A DNA stretch of 64,000 nt, taken from the NCBI RefSeq assembly GCF_020866905.1, contig NZ_JAIVCC010000005.1, positions 248,001 to 312,000 on the forward strand, read 5' to 3'. The notes below the pieces were generated by a model that searched no databases, was not told where the DNA came from, and saw only the letters and a list, made by a program, of their open reading frames with translations. Numbering within the stretch: position 1 is the stretch's first letter; each line of letters starts with the position of its first letter. The translations under genes were made by a program, and so were the position numbers. The stretch is from Salinimicrobium sediminilitoris (GTDB taxonomy: Bacteria; Bacteroidota; Bacteroidia; Flavobacteriales; Flavobacteriaceae). Of this stretch, positions 45,641 to 54,185 are shown one piece after another.

Positions 45641-46160
45641 GAGATAGGGTTTAATGGGCTACAAAGGTAGAAATTTAGGTTATCAACTTCTATTTTGGCG
45701 TTTGTTAATTAAATGTTACAATACCTTTAAAATAAAGGCTTTATAAAAGTTCATAATTTGTTAATAATTGAAAGTGAAAAAAGCAAAAGGAAATTTGGTA
45801 ATGTGCCGGGAAAACCGAATATGAAAGAATCTGCGACAATAAGAAATTTTAAACCCACAATTTTCCGGTAAGTTTTCAGCACCAATTTTTCAGTTCTACA
45901 CATTAAATAATCATTAAGTTATTAAAACCCGCTATTCACATTTCATTATGAACAGTTGTTAAGAAAAACTAAACTTACAATAGAAATCAGGAGCTTAGGA
46001 TCATCTGCTGCTGTTCATAAGTTGTTACCTCAATACTTCTATCCAGTTTTCCAAAAAAGTTTCAGAAAAGTTATTGTACATATCAACAGACTATAATACA
46101 CCAACATTTTAATTTTTTAAAAAAGAAAGAAAAAGGAATATATAATATAACTGTTGACAA
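45641..46160. other. 520-bp AT-rich non-coding region with DnaA-box-like words (possible origin)
   Basis: No gene or tRNA is visible. The 8-mer TTATGAAC or its complement occurs three times (45749-45756, 45946-45953, 46013-46020). CTATTCACA (45932-45940) and TTCTACACA (45894-45902) are each one base from the DnaA-box consensus TTATNCACA. A strongly AT-rich stretch covers about 46100-46155. The combination suggests a replication origin or a heavily regulated region; there is no direct proof. Confidence 0.35.
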
Positions 46161-46403
46161 CTAAACGATCTTTAAGGGAGCTGGGTTGTCATTAAAACTG
46201 TCGAGGATTTCCTGTGCCTTACTTAGATCCAGGTGGTGGACTTTTAGATGTATCCCGCCCAGGGCATTCGAATAAAAGGGAAAGACCCCTACCATTGTTT
46301 CATTCTGAAAAAAACACTGAATTCCTTCCCGTTCCAGGATGAGCTTTAAGACCTGGTATTCATGAGGATAAGTAAAAACGGCAAGGGTTATAAATTTTTC
46401 CAT
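46161..46403 (-). CDS. DUF2007 family protein (putative signal-transducing)
   Basis: 80 residues of the DUF2007 family: FITLAVFTYPHEYQVLKLILEREGIQCFFQNE and an aliphatic C-terminal half (GGIHLKVHHLDLSKAQEIL). Family members are small soluble alpha-beta proteins annotated as putative signal transducers or PII-like, without proven function. It stands alone between two non-coding stretches. Confidence 0.85.
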   Translation of the reverse strand: MEKFITLAVFTYPHEYQVLKLILEREGIQCFFQNETMVGVFPFYSNALGGIHLKVHHLDLSKAQEILDSFNDNPAPLKIV

Positions 46404-46770
46404 AGCAAAAGAATTGCTACTAAATATACGACATTCTAATCTTGAAAAGAAGATGTATCGGCCGGGAGTAAGATAGAATGTGAATGGTTAAGAGAGTAAT
46501 TGATAGAGGCTACAAAACTTAGAACCCCAATGACAAAAATTAGAATATAAAAGATTATTATAATATATAATTTTCTCATTTCAAGAAGGTTATAGAAAAC
46601 TAAGGGGAACAGTCAAATTTAATACTTTTTTAAGAATTTTGCTCTTTTATGTTAATATTTCATATTAATTAAAGATCATCTTTTAACTAAGAGAAGGTAA
46701 AATCCGGAAATTCCTGTAATTTCAGGTAGATGTAAATTATAAGACTTAATTTTATAGCTTAATTTTAGAA
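46404..46770. other. 367-bp intergenic region before rnr
   Basis: AT-rich and mostly non-coding. It holds one possible minus-strand small ORF (listed separately) and, just before the rnr start, AT-rich TAATTTTA words resembling weak -7 elements. No hairpin terminator was found. Confidence 0.5.
46436..46579 (-). CDS. Possible 47-residue single-pass membrane peptide
   Basis: A short open frame from the ATG at 46579 starts MRKLYIIIIFYILIFVIGVL and ends SFQD. One strongly hydrophobic helix (about 4-26) follows a basic N-terminus and precedes a polar tail, the look of a small inner-membrane protein. There is no ribosome-binding site or recognisable family. In AT-rich DNA such frames arise by chance, so this is tentative. 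Confidence 0.3.
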   Translation of the reverse strand: MRKLYIIIIFYILIFVIGVLSFVASINYSLNHSHSILLPADTSSFQD

Positions 46771-48975
46771 ATGAGTAAAAAGAATAAAAATAACAAATCA
46801 ACCAATTCCGAAAGTTTTACACAGAATATCCTTGGTATTATGCGCAAGGAATCGGGAAAGGATTTTAATTATAAACAAATTGCTGCAAAAATGGGAGTGG
46901 ATGATCCCAGCAGCAGAAACAAGATCATTCGGACTTTATCCCAACTTGCTGCCAAAAAGAAGATTGAAGAGGTTGACAGAGGCAGGTTTCGTCTAAACTC
47001 CGGAGTAGATTATTACCACGGAATTTTAGATATGACCGCTAAGGGTAGTGGTTATGTGGTAGTAGAAGAGTTAAATGAAGATGTTTTTATCCCTTCCAAT
47101 AATATCAACAAAGCCTTTGACGGGGACGAAGTTGAAATTTACGTTTACAAACGGCGTCGCAACAAAAAATCTGAAGGTGAGATCACCAAGATCTTAAACC
47201 GAAAGAAAACTCAGTTTGTTGGAGTTTTACAACTTCAGGAGAACTTTGGTTTTGTTGCCATCCAGGATGGAAAAATGTACACCGATATTTTTGTACAGAA
47301 GAATAAAATCGGGGAAGCTAAAGATGGCGATAAGGTCATTGTGGAAATGGAAGAATGGCCAGAAAAGGCAGATTCACCTTTTGGCCAAATTATTCAGGTT
47401 CTTGGGAAACCCGGAGAACATGATACCGAGATCCATTCCATTTTAGCCCAATACGGGTTGCCGCATGAATTTCCGCAGGAAGTAGAGGATTTTGCCCAGG
47501 GAATTGATACCAGCATTCAGGAGGAAGAAATCAAGAACAGGAGAGATATGCGTGATGTATTGACCTTCACGATTGATCCTAAAGATGCCAAGGATTTCGA
47601 TGATGCTTTAAGTTTTAGGGAACTGGAAAACGGGAATTTCGAAATTGGAATTCACATTGCAGATGTTTCCCATTATGTGAAGCCGGGAACTATTCTTGAC
47701 GAGGAAGCTTTTAACCGCGCAACTTCGGTTTATCTTGTGGACCGGGTCGTTCCAATGTTACCTGAAATTCTCTCTAACAACGCATGTTCCCTTCGTCCCA
47801 ACGAAGAGAAATTTACTTTTTCAGCAGTTTTTGAAATGACTTCAAAGGGAATTGTTAAAGATCAATGGTTTGGAAGAACTGTCACCTATTCCGATTCACG
47901 TTTTGCTTATGAAGAAGCTCAATACATCATTGAAACTACAGGTGGTGATATTCCTGAAGATATTTCTATTACAGGTGAAAGCTACAGAACAGATGATGCA
48001 ATTGTCACTGCCATTCTCAAGATGAATGAGATCGCTGAAACAATGCGGAAAAAGAGAATGAAGGAAGGAGCAATTTCCTTTGACAAGGTAGAGGTGAAGT
48101 TTGAGCTTGATGAGAAAAATGAACCAATTGGTGTTTTCTTTAAAACCTCGAAGGAAGCCAACAAACTTATTGAAGAATTCATGTTACTGGCTAATAAAAA
48201 AGTAGCCGAATTCATTGGAAAACAAAAACCTAAAAAAACATTTGTTTACCGTTGCCACGATGAACCCGATACCGAAAAGCTGAATGCTTTACAGTCTCTT
48301 GTGAGCAAATTTGGACATAAGTTGAACCTTAAAGATCAAAAGCAAATCTCTCAATCCCTCAATAGTTTATTGAGTGATGTTCAGGGAAAAAAGGAACAAA
48401 ATCTTATTGACACCCTTACCATTAGAACAATGAGTAAGGCCTATTACAGCACAGAAAATATTGGTCATTACGGGCTTGCATTTGGTTACTATTCTCATTT
48501 TACCTCCCCAATTAGGAGGTATCCCGATGTTATGGTGCACAGGTTACTTCAACACTATCTCGATCAGGGGAAATCTGCTCAGGAGGAAGAATATGAATCT
48601 AAATGTCAGCATAGCAGTAACATGGAAGGCCTGGCAACCAGTGCCGAGCGGGATTCCATCAAGTACATGCAAATTAAATTTATGCAGGAGCACAATGATG
48701 AACAATTCCTTGGCGTAATTTCTGGTGTTACCGAATGGGGGATCTATGTCGAGATCATTGAAAATAAGTGTGAAGGCATGGTTAGATTGCGTGATATAAG
48801 GGAAGATCATTTTGATTTTGACCCCGATCAATACGCGATTATTGGCCGCAAGACCAAGAAGGTCTACCAGTTAGGGGATGAAGTTTATGTCAAAGTTAAA
48901 AATGCCGATCTTGTAAAAAGGCATTTGGACTTTAAATTAATTGGAAGCAAAAATGAAGTTGAAAATCAAAATTAG
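46771..48975 (+). CDS. rnr: Ribonuclease R (RNB-family 3'-5' exoribonuclease)
   Basis: 734 residues. An N-terminal winged-helix and cold-shock segments (about 15-230) precede the RNB catalytic domain (about 255-590) with the metal-binding TIDPKDAKDFDDA around residues 267-279 and SFTSPIRRYPDVMVHR-like sequence. A C-terminal S1 domain spans about 640-725 (GVISGVTEWGIYVEI...VRLRDI). It degrades structured RNA and takes part in rRNA and tmRNA-linked turnover. The stop lies 23 bp inside the next gene. Confidence 0.97.
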   Translation: MSKKNKNNKSTNSESFTQNILGIMRKESGKDFNYKQIAAKMGVDDPSSRNKIIRTLSQLAAKKKIEEVDRGRFRLNSGVDYYHGILDMTAKGSGYVVVEELNEDVFIPSNNINKAFDGDEVEIYVYKRRRNKKSEGEITKILNRKKTQFVGVLQLQENFGFVAIQDGKMYTDIFVQKNKIGEAKDGDKVIVEMEEWPEKADSPFGQIIQVLGKPGEHDTEIHSILAQYGLPHEFPQEVEDFAQGIDTSIQEEEIKNRRDMRDVLTFTIDPKDAKDFDDALSFRELENGNFEIGIHIADVSHYVKPGTILDEEAFNRATSVYLVDRVVPMLPEILSNNACSLRPNEEKFTFSAVFEMTSKGIVKDQWFGRTVTYSDSRFAYEEAQYIIETTGGDIPEDISITGESYRTDDAIVTAILKMNEIAETMRKKRMKEGAISFDKVEVKFELDEKNEPIGVFFKTSKEANKLIEEFMLLANKKVAEFIGKQKPKKTFVYRCHDEPDTEKLNALQSLVSKFGHKLNLKDQKQISQSLNSLLSDVQGKKEQNLIDTLTIRTMSKAYYSTENIGHYGLAFGYYSHFTSPIRRYPDVMVHRLLQHYLDQGKSAQEEEYESKCQHSSNMEGLATSAERDSIKYMQIKFMQEHNDEQFLGVISGVTEWGIYVEIIENKCEGMVRLRDIREDHFDFDPDQYAIIGRKTKKVYQLGDEVYVKVKNADLVKRHLDFKLIGSKNEVENQN

Positions 48976-49636
48976 TACAGCTATTTTTTCATGTCTATTG
49001 TTCTTTTTTGCCATTTCTGCCACCGCGCAGGATGTAAAGGAGAATCTTGGAAGTTTTTCTGAAGTAAAAACTTTTAATGCTGTTGAAGTTGAAATAATTC
49101 CTGCTGAAGAAAACCGGATTGTTATCACAGGGCACAGTAAAAACGATGTTAAGTATGAGATTGTGGGAGACCGCCTTGAAATAAGGCTTTCTCTGGACAA
49201 TATTTGGTCAAAGAACAATACCCGGATCACCCTTTATACCAGTGATCTCAAAACGATTGATGCTAATGAGGGATCATTAGTTGAGGTTTCAGACGAATTG
49301 AGAGGGGAAGAATTGACTTTTAGGGTTCAGGAAGGTGCAGTGATAGAAGGTAAGGTGAAAGGCCGTAAGATCAATTCTAAATCAATTTCTGGCGGAAGAA
49401 TTACCCTCAAAGGTGAAGCTGAAGAGCAAGAGGTAGAAACCAATACGGGTGGTCAATACCTGGGAAAAAATCTTCGTACGCAAAGAACCGATGTTACTGC
49501 CGGTACCGCTGGTAGGGCAGAGATCCATGCAAAAGATTATGTAAAAGCCACTGCCAAACTAGGTGGGACCGTAGAGATCTTTGGAAGACCGGGAGAAGTA
49601 GATAAAAAAACCACCCTGGGCGGAAAAATCTTATAA
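48953..49636 (+). CDS. Head GIN domain (DUF2807) envelope protein
   Basis: 227 residues from the ATG at 48953, which gives the signal peptide MKLKIKISTAIFSCLLFFFA...ATAQ; an ATG four codons upstream is less likely. The remainder is a repetitive right-handed beta-solenoid (FSEVKTFNAVEVEIIPAE, LYTSDLKTIDANEGSLVEVS, GGRITLKGEAEEQEVETNTGG), the DUF2807 fold of predicted surface or periplasmic proteins. Function unknown. It overlaps the rnr 3' end by 23 bp. Confidence 0.87.
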   Translation: MKLKIKISTAIFSCLLFFFAISATAQDVKENLGSFSEVKTFNAVEVEIIPAEENRIVITGHSKNDVKYEIVGDRLEIRLSLDNIWSKNNTRITLYTSDLKTIDANEGSLVEVSDELRGEELTFRVQEGAVIEGKVKGRKINSKSISGGRITLKGEAEEQEVETNTGGQYLGKNLRTQRTDVTAGTAGRAEIHAKDYVKATAKLGGTVEIFGRPGEVDKKTTLGGKIL

Positions 49637-49650
49637 GTAAAGTAAAATCC

Positions 49651-49658
49651 TATATTTG
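49651..49658 (+). promoter_or_regulatory. Possible -7 element (TATATTTG) for the LysE-type exporter
   Basis: TATATTTG fits TAnnTTTG, 18 bp before the ATG at 49677; no well-spaced TTG is visible. Confidence 0.35.
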
Positions 49659-49676
49659 TGAAACTAAATGAGCTGA

Positions 49677-50375
49677 ATGTTTCAGGATATACTGGCTGCA
49701 ATACCTTTAGGATTTTTTCTTGCATTTTTACTGGGACCGGTATTCTTCGTGCTCCTGGAAACTGCTGCTATAAAAGGGTTTAGAGCTGCAATTTCCTTCG
49801 ATCTCGGGGTCATTTTTGCCGACATTATTTTCCTGTTAATTGCTTATTTAAGTACCACAAAACTATTGAACCGGATCAAGGATGATCCGGCTCTTTTTGT
49901 TTTTGGAGGAGGCATACTTATGACCTATGGGATCATTCAGTTTGTTCAAAACCGAAAAGTTCTGGAACATGAAGAAGTGCCAGAAATACAAAAATTGAAT
50001 AAGAGGGACTATCTGGGCCTTGCTGCCAAAGGATTTCTATTAAACTTTATCAACATTGGAGTTTTAGGTTTCTGGTTAGGCCTTATTATCATTTTCGGAC
50101 CAAAAATGGAAATGGAAACCGACCGTATGACGGTATTTTTTGGTACCATCCTGGGAACTTATTTACTAGTGGACATTTTTAAGATCCTTGCCGCAAAAAA
50201 GCTGAATCGTAAATTGACTCCCACCCGAATCTACAATGTCAAAAAGATAATCAGTATTATCCTCGTAATATTTGGAGTCTTTTTAGTCGCCCAGGGCCTT
50301 GTTCCCCAGGAATTGAACCAGATCCAGGACCAAATCGATAACATTTCTCCCGAAGCGTCTGCCTATCTTAAGTAA
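49677..50375 (+). CDS. LysE/RhtB family exporter
   Basis: 232 residues with about six TM helices. The N-terminal LysE signature LGFFLAFLLGPVFFVLLETAAIKGFRAA and the helix break after FDLGVIFADIIFLLIAY match. The family exports amino acids; the substrate is not predictable. A promoter-like TATATTTG lies 18 bp upstream, consistent with separate transcription from the GIN-domain gene. Confidence 0.88.
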   Translation: MFQDILAAIPLGFFLAFLLGPVFFVLLETAAIKGFRAAISFDLGVIFADIIFLLIAYLSTTKLLNRIKDDPALFVFGGGILMTYGIIQFVQNRKVLEHEEVPEIQKLNKRDYLGLAAKGFLLNFINIGVLGFWLGLIIIFGPKMEMETDRMTVFFGTILGTYLLVDIFKILAAKKLNRKLTPTRIYNVKKIISIILVIFGVFLVAQGLVPQELNQIQDQIDNISPEASAYLK

Positions 50376-50627
50376 TCCATCTAAAAAAGAAGTGTCAAAA
50401 AGGGCATTTTTGAAAGGTAATATAAAGGCCAGACATAAATTTCTTTGGAAGATGAGCCTTTTTTAGATTTCGAATTTTCTTTCTGAAACGACATTTCTGA
50501 AGGGTATATTTAACCACATTTATAAGAAAATCTCAAGGTCAGGTTGAAGAATCTTGTAATAAATGGCTAAAGCTCTGCATTCACACGAACTGCTGACTCT
50601 TCAGTTCTATTTTCATTACCAAAAACA

Positions 50628-50655
50628 AAAAAGCTCCTTAAAAAAGGAGCTTTTT
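50628..50655 (-). terminator. Terminator after tRNA-Cys
   Basis: AAAAAGCTCC (50628-50637) pairs with GGAGCTTTTT (50646-50655). On the minus strand it follows the tRNA 3' end directly and runs into a T-rich tract. The stem base overlaps the encoded CCA. Confidence 0.75.
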
Positions 50656-50728
50656 GGAGGCATCGAGCGGATTCGAACCGCTGTACGAGCTTTTGCAGAG
50701 CTCTGCCTAGCCACTCGGCCACGATGCC
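50655..50728 (-). tRNA. tRNA-Cys (GCA)
   Basis: On the minus strand the cloverleaf runs GGCATCG...CGATGCC with discriminator T73 (U73 is the Cys identity base). The anticodon stem GAGCT/AGCTC encloses loop CTGCAAA (anticodon GCA) and the T-loop is TTCGAAT. CCA is encoded (50655-50657). A possible -7 element TACATTTG lies at 50746-50753 on the same strand. Confidence 0.97.
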
Positions 50729-50745
50729 GTTTTAGTAACGGAAGG

Positions 50746-50753
50746 CAAATGTA
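50746..50753 (-). promoter_or_regulatory. Possible -7 element (TACATTTG) for tRNA-Cys
   Basis: TACATTTG on the minus strand, 17 bp before the tRNA 5' end, fits TAnnTTTG. No TTG at 17-23 bp upstream was found. Confidence 0.4.
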
Positions 50754-50811
50754 ATAAAATTTCTTTTTTTGAAGCCTATGCTTTTTACCTGCTTTGACAA
50801 AAAATGCAAAA

Positions 50812-51168
50812 TTACCTGCTTTTGCTTCTTTTTACAGTGACCATTGCCACGTTTCCGCCTATTGGTGGATTAATTTTTGACACATACACGGTTACTTTTT
50901 GAACAATCAGCAGTTCCTCGAGAACGCGGTTCAGGATTCTCTCGGCAACTGTTTCCAACAATTTGGACCTAATTGCCATTTCTTCCTTGACAATTTTATT
51001 CAAATGCACGTAATCAATAGTATCCTTCAATGCATCGGTCTTTGCAGAAAGTGAAAGATCTCCTTTTACTTTAAGGTCTACTTTGTAATCGCTGCCAATC
51101 TGCCCTTCTTCCTCAAGGCATCCGTGATAGGCAAAAACTTTAATATTTCTGAGTTTAATACTTCCCAA
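50812..51168 (-). CDS. folB: Dihydroneopterin aldolase
   Basis: 118-residue enzyme of folate synthesis forming 6-hydroxymethyl-dihydropterin. Motifs: MGSIKLRNIKVFAYHGCLEEEGQIGSDYKVDL, DTIDYVHLNKIVKEEM, LLETVAERILNRVL and INPPIGGNVAMVTVKR. The N-terminal FAYHGCLEEE glutamate and the C-terminal Pro-Pro segment are typical. It converges with tRNA-Cys at its 3' side and is divergent from glnS. Confidence 0.94.
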   Translation of the reverse strand: MGSIKLRNIKVFAYHGCLEEEGQIGSDYKVDLKVKGDLSLSAKTDALKDTIDYVHLNKIVKEEMAIRSKLLETVAERILNRVLEELLIVQKVTVYVSKINPPIGGNVAMVTVKRSKSR

Positions 51169-51220
51169 AATCTTATTTTTTGCGAAGATATAAACAATTC
51201 AGAAGACAATCATGGAGCGG

Positions 51221-51250
51221 TTGAATTGATGTTTATTTTCTTTAATTTTG
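51221..51250 (+). promoter_or_regulatory. Flavobacterial-type promoter for glnS
   Basis: TTG (51221-51223), 19 bp, then TAATTTTG (51243-51250) is a full match to TTG-N17-23-TAnnTTTG. The transcription start would be near 51257, about 20 bp before the glnS ATG. Confidence 0.6.
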
Positions 51251-51275
51251 CCCTCTCAAAAAGAATTCACAAACT

Positions 51276-52952
51276 ATGGCCGAAGAAAAAAGATCCCTCA
51301 ATTTTATTGAGCAAATAATCGAAGAAGATCTAAAAAACGATTATAAAAAAGAGGACCTGCAATTCAGGTTTCCACCTGAACCAAACGGATATCTTCATAT
51401 TGGCCACGCTTCTTCTATTTGTCTGAATTTTGGACTGGGGGAGAAGTATAATGCGCCGGTGAACCTTAGGTTTGACGATACCAATCCCATTAAAGAAGAA
51501 CAGGAATATGTTGATGCTATTAAGCGGGATGTCGAATGGCTTGGATTTAAATGGGCAAAAGAATGTTATGCTTCAGATTATTTTCAGCAGTTGTATGACT
51601 GGGCGGTGATGATGATAAAAAATGGCGATGCTTATGTTGATAGTCAGGCTTCCGAAGTTATTGCTGAACAAAAGGGAACTCCAACTCAGGCCGGTACGAA
51701 TAGTCCTTACCGAGATCGATCTGTCGAGGACAACCTTGAGCTTTTCAGAAAAATGAAAGATGGGGAGACAAAGGAAGGGGAGCATGTTTTAAGGGCAAAA
51801 ATTGATATGGCCGCCAAGAACATGTTGATGCGTGACCCTGTAATGTACCGTACGCTGCACCGTAAACACCACCGTACAGGCAATGACTGGATGATCTATC
51901 CACTATACGACTGGGCCCATGGGCAAAGTGATTATATAGAATCTGTTTCTCACTCTTTTTGTACGCTCGAATTCCTGCCTCACAGAGAACTTTATAACTG
52001 GTTCCTTGAAAAGGTAAGCTCTGCGGAAGATTTTCGCCCAAAACAGCGGGAATTTGCACGCCGTAATCTTAGCCACACTATTGTAAGTAAAAGAAAACTC
52101 TTGCATCTGGTGGAAAAAGGAATAGTAAAATCATGGGATGATCCAAGGATGCCTACAATTTCGGGCCTTAGGAGAAGAGGTTTTACACCTGATTCTATCC
52201 GGAAGTTCGCCGAGACCATTGGAATCGCGAAGAGAGAAAATATCATTGATGTTTCCCTGTTGGAATTCTGCATTAGGGAAGATCTTAATAAAACTGCGCC
52301 AAGGGTAATGGCTGTTCTTGATCCCATAAAACTGGTGATTACTAATTATCCTGAAGACGGGGAGGAATGGCTGGAAGCCGAAAACAATCCTGAAGATGAA
52401 TCTGCAGGTTCAAGAAAAGTGCCTTTTTCCCGGGAACTATATATTGAGCAGGAGGATTTCAAGGAAGAAGCTAACCGAAAGTTTTTCAGGCTAACCCTCG
52501 GAAAAGAAGTAAGACTAAAGAACGCTTATATTATTAAAGGCGAGAAAGTAGTCAGAAATGACGCAGGAGACATTGTAGAGATCCACTGTACTTATGATCC
52601 TAAGAGCCAAAGTGGCAGCGGTACCGAAGAATCTATGCGTAAGGTAAAGGGAACCCTGCACTGGGTTTCGGCCAAACATGCAATAGAGGCGGAGGTAAGG
52701 CTTTACGACAGGTTGTTTAGTGTAGAGTCACCCGATGCCGACAAGGAGAAGGATTTTCTTGACTTTTTAAATCCTGAATCCCTCAAGGTTATCACTGCAT
52801 ATCTTGAACCGAGCCTCCAAGATGGGGAGCCTTTGGATAAATTTCAGTTTCAAAGATTAGGATATTTTAACGTTGATAAGGAGAGTACTAAAGATCATTT
52901 AGTCTTTAATCGCACTGTGACACTGAGAGATTCTTGGGGAGGCAAGAATTAA
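51276..52952 (+). CDS. glnS: Glutaminyl-tRNA synthetase
   Basis: 558-residue class I synthetase. Motifs: PPEPNGYLHIGHASS (HIGH at 41-44), LRFDDTNP, and the KMSKS-type VSKRKLLHLV. The Gln-specific C-terminal beta-barrel begins near 340 (VMAVLDPIKLVITNYP) and continues to the end. The gene has a strong flavobacterial promoter upstream. Its presence, with a discriminating gltX in the same window, implies direct charging of tRNA-Gln rather than the amidotransferase route. Confidence 0.97.
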   Translation: MAEEKRSLNFIEQIIEEDLKNDYKKEDLQFRFPPEPNGYLHIGHASSICLNFGLGEKYNAPVNLRFDDTNPIKEEQEYVDAIKRDVEWLGFKWAKECYASDYFQQLYDWAVMMIKNGDAYVDSQASEVIAEQKGTPTQAGTNSPYRDRSVEDNLELFRKMKDGETKEGEHVLRAKIDMAAKNMLMRDPVMYRTLHRKHHRTGNDWMIYPLYDWAHGQSDYIESVSHSFCTLEFLPHRELYNWFLEKVSSAEDFRPKQREFARRNLSHTIVSKRKLLHLVEKGIVKSWDDPRMPTISGLRRRGFTPDSIRKFAETIGIAKRENIIDVSLLEFCIREDLNKTAPRVMAVLDPIKLVITNYPEDGEEWLEAENNPEDESAGSRKVPFSRELYIEQEDFKEEANRKFFRLTLGKEVRLKNAYIIKGEKVVRNDAGDIVEIHCTYDPKSQSGSGTEESMRKVKGTLHWVSAKHAIEAEVRLYDRLFSVESPDADKEKDFLDFLNPESLKVITAYLEPSLQDGEPLDKFQFQRLGYFNVDKESTKDHLVFNRTVTLRDSWGGKN

Positions 52953-53044
52953 AGCTATGTAAGCCGAGTTTTCAATTAAGAATAATTTAGCATTGCATTT
53001 TAGATATTAACCGGTTATTAACAGCGCCGCAGGACTCATTGAAG

Positions 53045-53052
53045 TATATTTG
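53045..53052 (+). promoter_or_regulatory. Possible -7 element (TATATTTG) for the YtxH operon
   Basis: TATATTTG matches TAnnTTTG, 34 bp before the YtxH ATG; no TTG at the usual distance upstream. Confidence 0.4.
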
Positions 53053-53085
53053 GTTGTAGTATTAATCTTAATAACAACGAATATC

Positions 53086-53499
53086 ATGGCAAAATCAGGA
53101 AGTACTTTTTTAGCATTGCTAACCGGGGCAGCAATTGGAGCCGGCCTTGGAATGTTATATGCCCCTGAAAGTGGAGAGGAAACCAGGAGAAAACTGGGAG
53201 AGAATGCGAAAAAAACTCAGGACGATCTAAATAAACGATACCGCGAAACTTCATCAAATCTCAGTCAAAAGGCTAAGAAAGCTAAATCCGATTTTGAGCA
53301 AAGACTGGAAGAAACTTTATCTTCAGCAAGTTTCAAAGCAGATGAGATACTTAGCAGCCTTGAATTAAAATTGGAGGAGCTTAAAAAGCAGAATTCCAAG
53401 TTTCAGAAGGATCGCAAAAGCGAATCAGATGATAAGGCAAACGTTGATGAAAGCGTAGCATCCAAAGGAAATAAGAACACAGGTAGTGCTGCAGTCTAA
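53086..53499 (+). CDS. YtxH domain protein
   Basis: 137 residues from the ATG at 53086 (MAKSGSTFLALLTGAAIGAG); an ATG 12 codons upstream is less likely because it precedes the hallmark. One glycine-rich TM (about 8-24) with GMLYAPESGEETRRKL, the YtxH signature, is followed by a long charged coiled-coil tail. YtxH proteins are envelope-associated general-stress proteins in other bacteria. First of three genes, 6 bp before the holin-like gene. Confidence 0.88.
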   Translation: MAKSGSTFLALLTGAAIGAGLGMLYAPESGEETRRKLGENAKKTQDDLNKRYRETSSNLSQKAKKAKSDFEQRLEETLSSASFKADEILSSLELKLEELKKQNSKFQKDRKSESDDKANVDESVASKGNKNTGSAAV

Positions 53500-53505
53500 G
53501 CGTTT

Positions 53506-53955
53506 ATGGCGTTCGAAAGAATATCTGACAACCTACAGCAGTTAAACGAGAACATTAAAGACTTTGCGCAAAGCAGCGCAGAGTACTATAAACTTGATCT
53601 CTTTAGCAAGAGCATGAAAGGAACTACCGCTGCCATTAAAGGGGCGGCAATAGCTTTTTTCATGCTTTTTGCTTTGTTGTTCCTTTCCATAGCTATTGCA
53701 GTAGCTCTTAGCAACTGGATCGATTCCCCAAGTTCAGGATTTTTCATAGTAGCTGGATTTTATCTTTTATTAGGTCTTTTCTTCGTCTTCTTTGGCAGTA
53801 AAGTACTTATGAAAGCAATCCTACCGGGAGCGTCAAAAAAGTTCTTCCAGGAGCCCGAAAAGAAGCCGAAGGTTGAACATCCCGAATTCACAGAACAGGT
53901 GGATTATGAGACAGACGAGATCATTATAAAGAACAACGATAATGAGAGAGTATAA
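53506..53955 (+). CDS. Phage-holin-like membrane protein (Holin superfamily III / DUF1469)
   Basis: 149 residues with two TM helices (about 47-70 and 75-105, FFMLFALLFLSIAIAVALSNW and FFIVAGFYLLLGLFFVFFG) flanked by amphipathic ends, and an acidic C-terminus. The pattern matches DUF1469-type proteins, annotated as phage holin-like but usually chromosomal stress proteins; there is no phage context here. Overlaps the next small gene by 14 bp. Confidence 0.8.
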   Translation: MAFERISDNLQQLNENIKDFAQSSAEYYKLDLFSKSMKGTTAAIKGAAIAFFMLFALLFLSIAIAVALSNWIDSPSSGFFIVAGFYLLLGLFFVFFGSKVLMKAILPGASKKFFQEPEKKPKVEHPEFTEQVDYETDEIIIKNNDNERV

Positions 53956-54169
53956 GAATTTCAAAGAAATAGACCGTGATCTTAAACTTCTCAAACTTCA
54001 AAAGGAGATAGATAAGGAAAGAGTACTCTTAAGTTATAACCAAACAAAAGAAAGTCTTTCTCCCAAGCGCATTATTAAAAGTGCTGCCGGGAGTATATTT
54101 AAAAACGCACTGGTCCTCAAAGGTGCGACCTCTGTACTTGGATTTATAGGAGAAAAGTTCGGTAAATAA
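53942..54169 (+). CDS. Small conserved protein of the YtxH/holin-like operon (DUF6327-like)
   Basis: 75 residues. The N-terminus is amphipathic and charged (YKNFKEIDRDLKLLKLQKEIDKERVLLSYNQTKESL), resembling the small DUF6327 proteins that accompany YtxH and DUF1469 genes in Bacteroidota. A short hydrophobic C-terminal stretch (FKNALVLKGATSVLGFIGEKF) could contact the membrane. No function is known. Confidence 0.65.
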   Translation: MREYKNFKEIDRDLKLLKLQKEIDKERVLLSYNQTKESLSPKRIIKSAAGSIFKNALVLKGATSVLGFIGEKFGK

Positions 54170-54185
54170 CTACTTTAGATAATTA

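Noticed and set aside
50563-50754. Plus-strand 63-codon frame over tRNA-Cys
   Set aside because: It runs antisense through the tRNA and its terminator.
53506-53955. Prophage, suggested by the holin-like protein
   Set aside because: No capsid, terminase, integrase or lysin gene is nearby; DUF1469 proteins are often chromosomal.
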